From assembly GCA_026545225.1 (NCBI GenBank), contig CM048847.1, positions 3,038,001 to 3,102,000 on the forward strand: a stretch of 64,000 nt of DNA. The letters run 5' to 3'. Both the position numbers and the translations under genes were made by a program. This document shows, piece after piece, positions 49,181 through 61,867 of this stretch. The notes under the pieces are model-generated. The model was not told where the DNA came from. It saw nothing but the letters and a program-made list of their open reading frames with translations, and searched no databases. Each line of letters starts with the position of its first letter. The stretch's first letter is position 1. Source of the DNA: Cornus controversa. Its lineage: Eukaryota > Streptophyta > Magnoliopsida > Cornales > Cornaceae.

Positions 49181-50652
49181 ATGGTCGGTAGCTTGCTAAT
49201 TGTTTCCTTTAGATGTCCAAACGGTCGAACTTGGAATGAAGCACCATACGGTTGTGATGAAGATCGGATTGACATGTTCGTCACTTCTTTTGGATGCTTT
49301 GATGGTCTAATTTGGAAAAAAGAAACTTACGATTCTGATTATGGCACGACTTCTCAAGGAATAGGTTTTTGAATCAGAACAACTCAAACTAAACTTGTTT
49401 AAAATCCTTGGTAGCTTGGGAATTGTTTCTTTTACTTTTCCAGATGGTTGAAGTTGGCATAGAGCACCATACGGTTGTGATCATTCATGAGTGCAGCAAG
49501 GAATTACTAGTTTTCATTCAGGACGTCCTGACGGTTGAATTTGGCATAAAGCAACGTATAATTCTAGGTATGGCACGATTTCACGTGGATTGGGACTTTT
49601 CGAATCAGGACAAGTAAAACGAAACAAGTTCGAAACCGTTGTTGTCATTCTCTATTCTTCTGGAAATCCAGATGGTCAATTCTAGCACAAAGTGCCATAC
49701 GGATGTCGTCATGGCTGATTATTGCAAGCAATTGTTCTTTACGACTCAGAACAACTCAAACCAACATGGATGAAGATCGGATCGACATGCTCGTCGTTTC
49801 TTTGGGATGCTTTGATGGTTTTATTTAGAAAAAAAGCATCGTACGATTAGTATTATGGCACGACTTCTCTGGGAATGTGGTTTTCTAATCAAAACAACTC
49901 AAATGAAACAAGTTTAAAATGGTTGGTAGCTTGGTAATTGTTTCCGCTAGATGTCCAAACGGTCAAATTTGGAACAAAGCACCATACGGTTTTGATGAAG
50001 TTCGGATTGACATGTTCGTCACTTCTTTTGGATGCTTTGATGGTCTAATATGGAAAAAAGAAACTTACGATTCTGATTATGGCACGACTTCTCAAGAATG
50101 GGCTTTTGAATCAGAACAGCTAAAACTAAACTTGTTTAAAATCCTTGATAGCTTGGGAATTGTTTCTTTTACTTTTCCAGATGGTTGAAGTTGGCATAGA
50201 GCACCATACGGTTGTGATCATTCATGAGTGCAGCAAGGAATTACTATTTTTGATTCAGGATGTCCTGATGGTTGAATTTGGCATAAAGCAATGTATAATT
50301 CTAAGTATGGCTCGATTTCACGTGGATTGGACTTTTCGAATCAGGACAAGTAAAACGAAACAAGTTCGAAACCGTTGTTGTCATTCTCTATTTTTCTGAA
50401 CATCCAGATGGTCAATTCTAGCACAAAGCGCCATACGGTTGTCGTCATACCTGATTATTACAAGCAATTGTTCTTTTCAACTCAGAACAACTCAAACAAA
50501 CATGGATGAAGATCGGATCGACATGCTCGTCGTTTCTTTGGGACGCTTTGATGGTTTCATTTAGAAAAAAGCAGCGTACGATTAGTATTATGGCACGACT
50601 TCTCTTGGAATGCGGTTTTCGAATCAAAACAACTCAAATGAAACAAGTTTAA
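49181..50652 (+). repeat. Three-monomer higher-order repeat, copy 3 (first two monomers)
   Basis: Monomers start at 49181 and 49919 and match copies 1 and 2. The expected third monomer (50653) begins in the same way but switches near 50880 to another type, so the period ends there by a crossover inside a monomer. Confidence 0.85.
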
Positions 50653-53599
50653 ATTGGTCGGTAGCTTGCTAATTGTTTCCTTTAGATGTCCAAACGGTCG
50701 AACTTGAAGAGAAGCACCATACGGTTGTGATGAAGATCGGATTGACATGTTCGTCACTTCTTTTGGATGCTTTGATGGTCTAATTTGGAAAAAAGAAACT
50801 TACGATTCTGATTATGGCACGACTTCTCAAGGAATAGGTTTTTGAATCAGAACAACTCAAACTAAACTTGTTTAAAATCATCGGTAGCTTGGGAATTGTT
50901 TCTTTTACTTTTCCAGATGGTTGAAGTTGGCATAGAGCACCATACGGTTGTGATCATTCATGAGTGCAGCAAGGAATTACTAATTTTGATTCAGGACGTC
51001 CTGACGGTTGAATTTGGCATAAAGCAACGTACAATTCTAGTTATGCCACGATTTCACGTGGATTGGGACTTTTTGAATCAGGACAAGTCAAACGAAACAA
51101 GTTCGAAACCGTTGTTGACATTCTCAATTCTTCTGGAAATCCAGATGGTCAATTCTCGCACAAAGCGCCATACGGTTGTCGTCATGCCTGATTATTGCAA
51201 GCAATTGTTCTTTCGACTCAGACCAACTCAAACAAACTTGGATGAAGATCGGATCGACATGCTCGTCGTTTCTTTGGGACGCTTTGATGGTTTCATTTAG
51301 AAAAAAGTAGCGTACGATTAGTATTATGGCACGACTTCTCTTGGAATGCGGTTTTCGAATCAAAACAACTCAAATGAAACAAGTTTAAAATGGTCGGTAG
51401 CTTGCTAATTGTTTCCTTTAGATGTCCAAATGGTCGAACTTGGAACGAAGCACCATACGGTTGTGATGAAGATCGGATTGACATGTTCGTCACTTCTTTT
51501 GGATGCTTTGATGGTCTAATTTGGAAAAAAGAAACTTACGATTCTGATTACGGCACGACTTCTCAAGGAATAGGTTTTTGAATCAGAACAACTCAAACTA
51601 AACTTGTTTAAAATCCTCGGTAGCTTGGGAATTGTTTCTTTTACTTTTCCAGATGGTTGAAGTTGGCATAGAGCACCATACGGTTGTGATCATTCATGAG
51701 TGCAGCAAGGAATTACTATTTTTGATTCAGGACGTCCTGATGGTTGAATTTGGCATAAAGCAATGTATAATTCTAAGTATGGCACGATTTCATGTGGATT
51801 GGGACTTTTCGAATCAGGACAAGTCAAACGAAACAAGTTCGAAACCGTTGTTGTCATTCTCTATTCTTCTGGACATCCAAATGGTCAATTCTAGCGCAAA
51901 GTGACATACGGTTGTCGTCATGCCTGATTATTGCAAGCAATTGTTCTTTACGACTCAGAACAACTCAAACCAACATGGATGAAGATCGGATTGACATGCT
52001 CATCGTTTCTTTGGGACGCTTTGATGGTTTTATTTAGGAAAAAAGCATCGTACGATTAGTATTATGGCACGACTTCTCTGGGAATGTGGTTTTCTAATCA
52101 AAACAACTCAAATGAAACAAGTTTAAAATGGTTGGTAGCTTGCTAATTGTTTCCGCTAGATGTCCAAACGGTCGAATTTGGAACAAAGCACCATACGGTT
52201 GTGATGAAGTTCGGATTGACATGTTCGTCACTTCTTTTGGATGCTTTGATGGTCTAATATGGAAAAAAGTAACTTACGATTCTGACTATGGCACGACTTC
52301 TCAAGGAATGGGTTTTTGAATCAGAACAACTCAAACTAAACTTGTTTAAAATCCTTGATAGCTTGGGAATTGTTTCTTTTACTTTTCCAGATGGTTGAAG
52401 TTGGCATACAGCACCATACGGTTGTGATCATTCATGAGTGCAACAAGGAATTACTATTTTTGATTCAGGATGTCCTGATGGTTGAATTTGGCATAAAGCA
52501 ATGTATAATTCTAAGTATGGCACGATTTCACGTGGATTGGACTTTTCGAATCAGGACAAGTAAAACGAAACAAGTTCGAAACCGTTGTTGTCATTCTCTA
52601 TTTTTCTGAACATCCAGATGGTCAATTCTAGCACAAAGCGCCATACGGTTGTCGTCATGCCTGGTTATTACAAGCAATTGTTCTTTTCGACTCAGAACAA
52701 ATCAAACAAACATGGATGAAGATCGGATCGACATGCTCGTCATTTCTTTGGGATGCCTTGATGGTTTCATTTAGAAAATAGCAGCGTACGATTAGTATTA
52801 TGGCACGACTTCTCTTGGAATGCGGTTTTCGAATCAAAACAACTCAAATGAAACAAGTTTAAAATGGTCGGTAGCTTGCTAATTGTTTCCTTTAGATGTC
52901 CAAACGGTCGAACTTGGAACGAAGCACCATACGGTTGTGATGAAGATCGGATTGACATGTTCGTCACTTCTTTTGGATGCTTTGATGGTCTAATATGGAA
53001 AAAAGAAACTTACGATTCTGATTATGGTACGACTTCTCAAGGAATGGTTTTTTGAATCAGAACAACTCAAACTAAACTTGTTTAAAATCCTCGGTAGCTT
53101 GGGAATTGTTTCTTTTACTTTTCCAGATGGTTGAAGTTGGCATAGGGCACCATACGGTTGTGATCATTCATGAGTGCAGCAAGGAATTACTATTTTTGAT
53201 ACAGGACATCCTGACGGTTGAATTTGGCATAAAGTAACGTATAATTCTAGGTATCGTACGATTTCACGTGGATTGGGACTTTTCGAATCAGGACAAGTCA
53301 AACGAAACAAGTTCAAAACCGTTGTTGTCATTCTCTATGCTTCTGGAAATCCAGATGGTCAATTCTAGCACAAAGCGCCATACGGTTGTCGTCATGCCTG
53401 ATTATTGCGAGCAATTGTTCTTTCGACTCAGAACAACTCAAACAAACATGGATGAAGATCGGATCGACATGCTCGTCGTTTCTTTGGGACGCTTTGATGG
53501 TTTCATTTAGAAAAAAGCAGCGTACGATTAGTATTATGGCACGACTTCTCTTGGAATGCGATTTTCGAATCAAAACAACTCAAATGAAACAAGTTTAAA
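50653..53599 (+). repeat. Duplicated segment related to 40341-44023
   Basis: Monomers start at 50653, 51390, 52128 and 52864. They correspond to those at 40341, 41814, 42552 and 43288, at offsets of 10312 for the first and 9576 for the rest. Shared rare markers include GACATCCAAATGG, AAAGTGACATACGG, GGCATACAGCACC, TGCAACAAGG and AGAAAATAGCAGCG. Confidence 0.82.
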
Positions 53600-54257
53600 A
53601 TGGTCGGAAGCTTGCTAATTGTTTCCTTTAGATGTCCAAACGGTCGAATTTGTAACAAAAAGAAACTTACGATTCTGATTATGGCACGACTTCTCAAGGA
53701 ATGGGTTTCTGAATCAGAACAACTCAAACTAAACTTGTTTAAAATCCTTGATAGCTTGGGAATTGTTTCTTTTACTTTTTCAGATGGTTGAAGTTGGCAT
53801 AAAGCACCATACGGTTGTGATCATTCATGAGTGCAGCAAGGAATTACTATTTTTGATTCAGGATGTCCTGATGGTTGAATTTGGCATAAAGCAATGTATA
53901 ATTCTAAGTATCTCACGATTTCACGAGGATTGGGACTTTTCGAATCAGGACAAGTAAAACGAAATAAGTTCAAAACCGTTGTTGTCATTCTCTATTTTTT
54001 TGAACATCCAGACGGTCAATTCTAGCACAAAGTGCCATACGGTTGTCGTCATGCCTGATTATTACAAACAATTGTTCTTTTCGACTCAGAACAACTCAAA
54101 CAAACATGGATGAAGATCGGATCGACATGCTCGTTGTTTCTTTGGGACGCTTTGATGGTTTCATTTAGAAAAAAACAGCGTACGATTAGTATTATGGCAC
54201 GAATTCTCTTGGAATGCGGTTTTTGAATCAAAACAACTCAAATGAAACAAGTTTAAA
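53600..54257 (+). repeat. Satellite monomer with a 78-bp internal deletion
   Basis: The spacing to the next landmark is 658 instead of 736 bp. Near 53645-53665 the sequence passes from GGTCGAATTTG, one form of the 35-bp motif, straight into AAAAAGAAACTTACG, the next form, so the CCATACGGTTGTGATGAAG block and following ~60 bp are missing. The two motif copies normally lie 81 bp apart, so the deletion probably arose by slippage or recombination between them. Confidence 0.9.
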
Positions 54258-56469
54258 ATGGTCGGTAGCTTGCTAATTGTTTCCTTTAGATGTCCAAACG
54301 GTCGAACTTGGAATGAAGCACCATACGGTTGTGATGAAGATCGGATTGACATGTTCGTCACTTCTTTTGGATGCTTTGATGGTCTAATTTGGAAAAAAGA
54401 AACTTACGATTCTGATTATGGCACGACTTCTCAAGGAATAGGTTTTTGAATCAGAACAACTCAAACTAAACTTGTATAAAATCCTCGGTAGCTTGGGAAT
54501 TGTTTCTTTTACTTTTCCAGATGGTTGAAGTTGGCATAGAGCACCATACGGTTGTGATCATTCATGAGTGCAGCAAGGAATTACTATTTTTGATTCAGGA
54601 CGTCCTGATGGTTGAATTTGGCATAAAGCAATGTATAATTCTAAGTATGGAACGATTTCACGTGGATTGGGACTTTTCGAATCAGGACAAGTCAAACGAA
54701 ACAAGTTTGAAACCGTTGTTGTCATTCTCTATTCTTCTGGATATCCAAATGGTCAATTCTAGCACAAAGCGCCATACGGTTGTCGTCATGCCTGATTATT
54801 TTAAGCAATTGTTCTTTATGACTCAGAACAACTCAAACCAACATGGATGAAGATCGGATCGACATGCTCGTCATTTCTTTGGGAAGCTTTGATGGTTTTA
54901 TTTAGGAAAAAAGCATCGTACGATTAGTATTATGGCACGACTTCTCTGGGAATGTGGTTTTCTAATCAAAACAACTCAAATGAAACAAGTTTAAAATGGT
55001 TGGTAGCTTGCTAATTGTTTCCGCTAGATGTCCAAACGGTCGAATTTGGAACAAAGCACCATACGGTTGTGATGAAGTTCGGATTGACATGTTCGTCACT
55101 TCTTTTGGATGCTTTGATGGTCTAATATGGAAAAAAGAAACTTACGATTCTGACTATGGCATGACTTCTCAAGGAATGGGTTTTTGAATCAGAACAACTC
55201 AAACTAAACTTGTTTAAAATCCTTGATAGCTTGGGAATTGTTTCTTTTACTTTTCCAGATGGTTGAAGTTGGCATAGAGCACCATACGGTTGTGATCATT
55301 CATGAGTGCAGCAAGGAATTACTATTTTTGATTCAGGATGTCCTGATGGTTGAATTTGGCATAAAGCAATGTATAATTCTAAGTATGGCACGATTTCACG
55401 TGGATTGGACTTTTCGAATCAGGACAAGTAAAATGAAACAAGTTCAAAACCGTTGTTGTCATTCTCTTTTTTCCTGAACATCCAGATGGTCAATTCTAGC
55501 ACAAAGCGCCATACGGTTGTCGTCATGCCTGATTATTACAAGCAATTGTTCTTTTCAACTCAGAACAACTCAAACCAACATGGAAGAAGATTGGATCGAC
55601 ATGCTCGTCGTTTCTTTGGGACGCTTTGATGGTTTTATTTAGAAAAAAAGCATCGTACGATTAGTATTATGGCACGACTTCTCTGGGAATGTTGTTTTCT
55701 AATCAAAACAACTCAAATGAAACAAGTTTAAAATGGTTGGTAGCTTGCTAATTGTTTCCGCTAGATGTCCAAACGGTCGAATTTGGAACAAAGCACCATA
55801 CGGTTGTGATGAAGTTCGGATTGACATGTTCGTCACTTCTTTTGGATGCTTTGATGGTCTAATATGGAAAAAAGAAACTTACGATTCTGATTATGGCACG
55901 ACTTCTCAAGGAATGGGTTTTTGAATCAGAACAACTCAAACTAAACTTGTTTAAAATCCTTGATAGCTTGGGAATTGTTTCTTTTACTTTTCCAGATGGT
56001 TGAAGTTGGCATACAGCACCATACGGTTGTGATCATTCATGAGTGCAACAAGGAATTACTATTTTTGATTCAGGATGTCCTGATGGTTGAATTTGGCATA
56101 AAGCAATGTATAATTCTAAGTATCTCACGATTTCACGAGGATTGGGACTTTTCGAATCAGGACAAGTAAAACGAAATAAGTTCAAAACCGTTGTTGTCAT
56201 TCTCTATTTTTTTGAACATCCAGACGGTCAATTCTAGCACAAAGTGCCATACGGTTGTCGTCATGCCTGATTATTACAAACAATTGTTCTTTTCGACTCA
56301 GAACAACTCAAACAAACATGGATGAAGATCGGATCGACATGCTCGTTGTTTCTTTGGGACGCTTTGATGGTTTCATTTAGAAAAAAACAGCGTACGATTA
56401 GTATTATGGCACGAATTCTCTTGGAATGCGGTTTTTGAATCAAAACAACTCAAATGAAACAAGTTTAAA
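54258..56469 (+). repeat. Three monomers with a local 2212-bp duplication
   Basis: Monomers start at 54258, 54996 and 55733. Sequence around 53750-54450 (markers AGTATCTCACGATTTCACGAGG, CATCCAGACGG, ACGAATTCTC) returns at 55962-56660 with an offset of 2212, so about three monomers were duplicated in tandem. The 55.4-55.6 kb part has private changes such as CTCTTTTTTCCTG and GGAAGAAGATTGG. Confidence 0.82.
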
Positions 56470-57942
56470 ATGGTCGGTAGCTTGCTAATTGTTTCCTTTA
56501 GATGTCCAAACGGTCGAACTTGGAATGAAGCACCATACGGTTGTGATGAAGATCGGATTGACATGTTCGTCACTTCTTTTGGATGCTTTGATGGTCTAAT
56601 ATGGAAAAAAGAAACTTACGATTCTGATTATGGTACGACTTCTCAAGGAATGGGTTTTTGAATCAGAACAACTCAAACTAAACTTGTTTAAAATCCTCGG
56701 TAGCTTGGGAATTGTTTCTTTTACATTTCCAGATGGTTGAAGTTGGCATAGGGCACCATACGGCTGTGATCATTCATGAGTGCAGCAAGGAATTACTATT
56801 TTTGATACAGGACGTCCTGACGGTTGAATTTGGCATAAAGCAACGTATAATTCTAGGTATGGTACGATTTCACGTGGATTGGGACTTTTCGAATCAGGAC
56901 AAGTCAAACGAAACAAGTTCGAAACCGTTGTTGTCATTCTCTATTCTTTTGGAAATCCAGATGGTCAATTCTAGCACAAAGCGCCATACGGTTGTCGTCA
57001 TGCCTGATTATTGCAAGCAATTGTTCTTTCGACTCAGAACAACTCAAACAAACATGGATGAAGATCGGATCGACATGCTCGTCGTTTCTTTGGGATGCTT
57101 TGATGGTTTCATTTAGAAAAAAGCAGCGTACGATTAGTATTATGACACGACTTCTCTTGGAATGCGATTTTCGAATCAAAACAACTCAAATGAAATAAGT
57201 TTAAAATGGTCGGAAGCTTGCTAATTGTTTCCTTTAGATGTCCAAACGGTCGAATTTGGAACAAAGCACCATACGGTTGTGATGAAGATCGGATTGACAT
57301 GTTCGTCACTTCTTTTGGATGCTTTGATGGTCTAATTTGGAAAAAAGAAACTTATGATTCTGATTATGGCACGACTTCTCAAGGAATGGGTTTTTGAATC
57401 AGAACAACTCAAACTAAACTTGTTTAAAATCCTTGATAGCTTGGGAATTGTTTCTTTTACTTTTCCAGATGGTTGAAGTTGGCATAAAGCACCATACGGT
57501 TGTGATCATTGATGAGTGCAGCAAGGAATTACTATTTTTGATTCAGGATGTCCTGATGGTTGAATTTGGCATAAAGCAATGTATAATTCTAAGTATCGCA
57601 CGATTTCACGAGGATTAGGACTTTTCGAATCAGGACAAGTAAAACGAAATAAGTTCGAAACCGTTGTTGTCATTCTCTATTTTTTTGAACATCCAGATGG
57701 TCAATTCTAGCACAAAGCGCCATACGGTTGGCGTCATGCCTGATTATTACAAGCAATTGTTCTTTTCGACTCAGAACAACTCAAACAAACATGGATGAAG
57801 ATCGGATCGACATGCTCGTCGTTTCTTTGGGACACTTTGATGGTTTCATTTAGAAAAAAACAGCGTACAATTAGTATTATGGCACGACTTCTCTTGGGAT
57901 GCGGTTTTTGAATCAAAACAACTCAAATGAAACAAGTTTAAA
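56470..57942 (+). repeat. Second copy of the 43.3-44.8 kb monomer pair
   Basis: Monomers start at 56470 and 57206 and match 43288 and 44024 at an offset of 13182. Upstream of about 56600 the match is replaced by similarity to the 54258 monomer (GAACTTGGAATGAAGC), which places the left breakpoint of the long duplication inside this monomer. Confidence 0.82.
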
Positions 57943-60153
57943 ATGGTCGGTATCTTGCTAATTGTTTCCTTTAGATGTCCAAACGGTCGAACTTGGAATG
58001 AAGCACCATACGGTTGTGATGAAGATCGGATTGACATGTTCGTCACTTCTTTTGGATGCTTTGATGGTCTAATTTGGAAAAAAGAAACTTACGATTCTGA
58101 TTATGGCACGACTTCTCAAGGAATAGGTTTTTGAATCAGAACAACTCAAACTAAACTTGTTTAAAATCCTTGGTAGCTTGGGAATTGTTTCTTTTACTTT
58201 TCCAGATGGTTGAAGTTGGCATAGAGCACCATACGGTTGTGATCATTCATGAGTGCAGCAAGGAATTACTAGTTTTCATTCAGGACGTCCTGACGGTTGA
58301 ATTTGGCATAAAGCAACGTATAATTCTAGGTATGGCACGATTTCACGTGGATTGGGAGTTTTCGAATCAGGACAAGTCAAACGAAACAAGTTCGAAACCG
58401 TTGTTGTCATTCTCTATTCTTCTGGAAATCCAGATGGTCAATTCTAGCACAAAGTGCCATACGGATGTCGTCATGGCTGATTATTGCAAGCAATTGTTCT
58501 TTACGACTTAGAACAACTCAAACCAACATGGATGAAGATCGGATCGACATGCTCATCGTTTCTTTGGGATGCTTTGATGGTTTTATTTAGAAAGAAAGCA
58601 TCGTACGATTAGTATTATGGCACGACTTCTCTGGGAATGTGGTTTTCTAATCAAAACAACTCAAATGAAACAAGTTTAAAATGGTTGGTAGCTTGCTAAT
58701 TGTTTCCGCTAGATGTCCAAACGGTCAAATTTGGAACAAAGCACCATACGGTTTTGATGAAGTTCGGATTGACATGTTCGTCACTTCTTTTGGATGCTTT
58801 GATGGTCTAATATGGAAAAAAGAAACTTACGATTCTGATTTTGGCACGACTTCTCAAGAATGGGCTTTTGAATCAGAACAGCTAAAACTAAACTTGTTTA
58901 AAATCCTTGATAGCTTGGGAATTGTTTCTTTTACTTTTCCAGATGGTTGAAGTTGGCATAGAGCACCATACGGTTGTGATCATTCATGAGTGCAGCAAGG
59001 AATTACTATTTTTGATTCAGGATGTCCTGATGGTTGAATTTGGCATAAAGCAATGTATAATTCTAAGTATGGCTCGATTTAACGTGGATTGGACTTTTCG
59101 AATCAGGCAAAAGTAAAACGAAACAAGTTCGAAACCGTTGTTGTCATTCTCTATTTTTCTGAACATCCAGATGGTCAATTCTAGCACAAAGTGCCATACG
59201 GTTGTCGTCATACCTGATTATTACAAGCAATTGTTCTTTTCAACTTAGAACAACTCAAACAAACATGGATGAAGATCGGATCGACATGCTCGTCGTTTCT
59301 TTGGGACGCTTTGATGGTTTCATTTAGAAAAAAGCAGCGTACGATTAGTATTATGGCACGACTTCTCTTGGAATGCGGTTTTCGAATCAAAACAACTCAA
59401 ATGAAACAAGTTTAAATTGGTCGGTAGCTTACTAATTGTTTCCTTTAGATGTCCAAACGGTCGAACTTGAAGAGAAGCACCATACGGTTGTGATGAAGAT
59501 CGGATTGACATGTTCGTCACTTCTTTTGGATGCTTTGATGGTCTAATTTGGAAAAAAGAAACTTACGATTCTGATTATGGCACGACTTCTCAAGGAATAG
59601 GTTTTTGAATCAGAACAACTCAAACTAAACTTGTTTAAAATCCTCGGTAGCTTGGGAATTGTTTCTTTTACTTTTCCAGATGGTTGAAGTTGGCATAGAG
59701 CACCATACGGTTGTGATCATTCATGAGTGCAGCAAGGAATTACTATTTTTGATTCAGGACGTCCTGATGGTTGAATTTGGCATAAAGCAATGTATAATTC
59801 TAAGTATCGCACGATTTCACGAGGATTAGGACTTTTCGAATCAGGACAAGTAAAACGAAATAAGTTCGAAACCGTTGTTGTCTTTCTCTATTTTTTTGAA
59901 CATCCAGATGGTCAATTCTAGCACAAAGCGCCATACGGTTGGCGTCATGCCTGATTATTACAAGCAATTGTTCTTTTCGACTCAGAACAACTCAAACAAA
60001 CATGGATGAAGATCGGATCGACATGCTCGTCGTTTCTTTGGGACGCTTTGATGGTTTCATTTAGAAAAAAATAGCGTACGATTAGTATTATGGCACGACT
60101 TCTCTTGGGATGCGGTTTTTGAATCAAAACAACTCAAATGAAACAAGTTTAAA
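57943..60153 (+). repeat. Three-monomer higher-order repeat, second locus copy (2211 bp)
   Basis: Monomers start at 57943, 58681 and 59416 and match 44761-46970. A single-base insertion (CAGGCAAAAGT near 59106, where the first locus has CAGGACAAGT) changes the offset from 13182 to 13183. The third monomer has GAACTTGAAGAGAAGC, as at 50700, rather than the GAACTTGAAAAGAAGC of copies 1 and 2. Confidence 0.85.
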
Positions 60154-61219
60154 ATGGTCGGTAGCTTGCTAATTGTTTCCTTTAGATGTCCAAACGGTCG
60201 AACTTGGAATGAAGCACCATACGGTTGTGATGAAGATCGGATTGACATGTTCGTCACTTCTTTTGGATGCTTTGATGGTCTAATTTGGAAAAAAGAAACT
60301 TACGATTCTGATTATGGCACGACTTCTCAAGGAATAGGTTTTTGAATCAGAACAACTCAAACTAAACTTGTTTAAAATCCTTGGTAGCTTGGGAATTGTT
60401 TCTTTTACTTTTCCAGATGGTTGAAGTTGGCATAGAGCACCATACGGTTGTGATCATTCATGAGTGCAGCAAGGAATTACTAGTTTTCATTCAGGACGTC
60501 CTGACGGTTGAATTTGGCATAAAGCAACGTATAATTCTAGGTATGGCACGATTTCACGTGGATTGGGACTTTTCGAATCAGGACAAGTAAAACGAAACAA
60601 GTTCGAAACCGTTGTTGTCATTCTCTATTCTTCTGGAAATCCAGATGGTCAATTCTAGCACAAAGTGCCATACGGATGTCGTCATGGCTGATTATTGCAA
60701 GCAATTGTTCTTTACGACTCAGAACAACTCAAACCAACATGGATGAAGATCGGATCGACATGCTCGTCGTTTCTTTGGGATGCTTTGATGGTTTTATTTA
60801 GAAAAAAAGCATCGTACGATTAGTATTATGGCACGACTTCTCTGGGAATGTGGTTTTCTAATCAAAACAACTCAAATGAAACAAGTTTAAAATGGTTGGT
60901 AGCTTGCTAATTGTTTCCGCTAGATGTCCAAACGGTCAAATTTGGAACAAAGCACCATACGGTTTTGATGAAGTTCGGATTGACATGTTCGTCACTTCTT
61001 TTGGATGCTTTGATGGTCTAATATGGAAAAAAGAAACTTACGATTCTGATTATGGCACGACTTCTCAAGAATGGGCTTTTGAATCAGAACAGCTAAAACT
61101 AAACTTGTTTAAAATCCTTGATAGCTTGGGAATTGTTTCTTTTACTTTTCCAGATGGTTGAAGTTGGCATAGAGCACCATACGGTTGTGATCATTCATGA
61201 GTGCAGCAAGGAATTACTA
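60154..61219 (+). repeat. Three-monomer higher-order repeat, second locus, partial copy
   Basis: Monomers start at 60154 and 60892. The sequence follows the 49181-50652 copy, including GATTATGGCACG near 61045, until it breaks at GGAATTACTAT near 61220. Confidence 0.82.
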
Positions 61220-61460
61220 TTGACATCTTCGTCACTTCTTTTGGATGCTTTGATGGTCTAATATGAAAAAAAGAAACTTACGAGTCTGATTATGGCACGA
61301 CTTCTCAAGGAATGGGTTTTTGAATCAGAACAACTCAAACTAAACTTGTTTAAAATCCTTGATAGCTTGGGAATTGTTTCTTTTACTTTTCCAGATGGTT
61401 GAAGTTGGCATAGAGCACCATACGATTGTGATCATTCATGAGTGCAGCAAGGAATTACTA
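61220..61460 (+). repeat. Extra ~240-bp sub-repeat (976-bp monomer)
   Basis: After GGAATTACTAT the sequence jumps back to TGACATCTTCGTCACTTC, a position about 240 bp earlier in the monomer, and then runs normally. The distance from landmark 60892 to 61868 is therefore 976 bp. The extra piece equals about one ~225-bp sub-repeat. It contains private changes (GACATCTTCG, ATATGAAAAAAAG, CGAGTCTG), so it is not a fresh copy of its left neighbour. Confidence 0.88.
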
Positions 61461-61867
61461 TTTTTGATTCAGGATGTCCTGATGGTTGAATTTGGCATAA
61501 AGCAATGTATAATTCTAAGTATGGCACGATTTCACGTGGATTGGACATTTCGAATCAGGACAAGTAAAACGAAACAAGTTCGAAACCGTTGTTGTCATTC
61601 TCTATTTTTTTGAACATCCAGATGGTCAATTCTAGCACAAAGCGCCATACGGTTGTCGTCATGCCTGATTATTACAAGCAATTGTACTTTTCGACTCAGA
61701 ACAACTCAAACAAACATGGATGAAGATCGGATCGACATGCTCGTCGTTTCTTTGGGATGCTTTGATGGTTTCATTTAGAAAATAGCAGCGTACGATTAGT
61801 ATTATGGCACGACTTCTCTTGGAATGCAGTTTTCGAATCAAAACAACTCGAATGAAACAAGTTTAAA

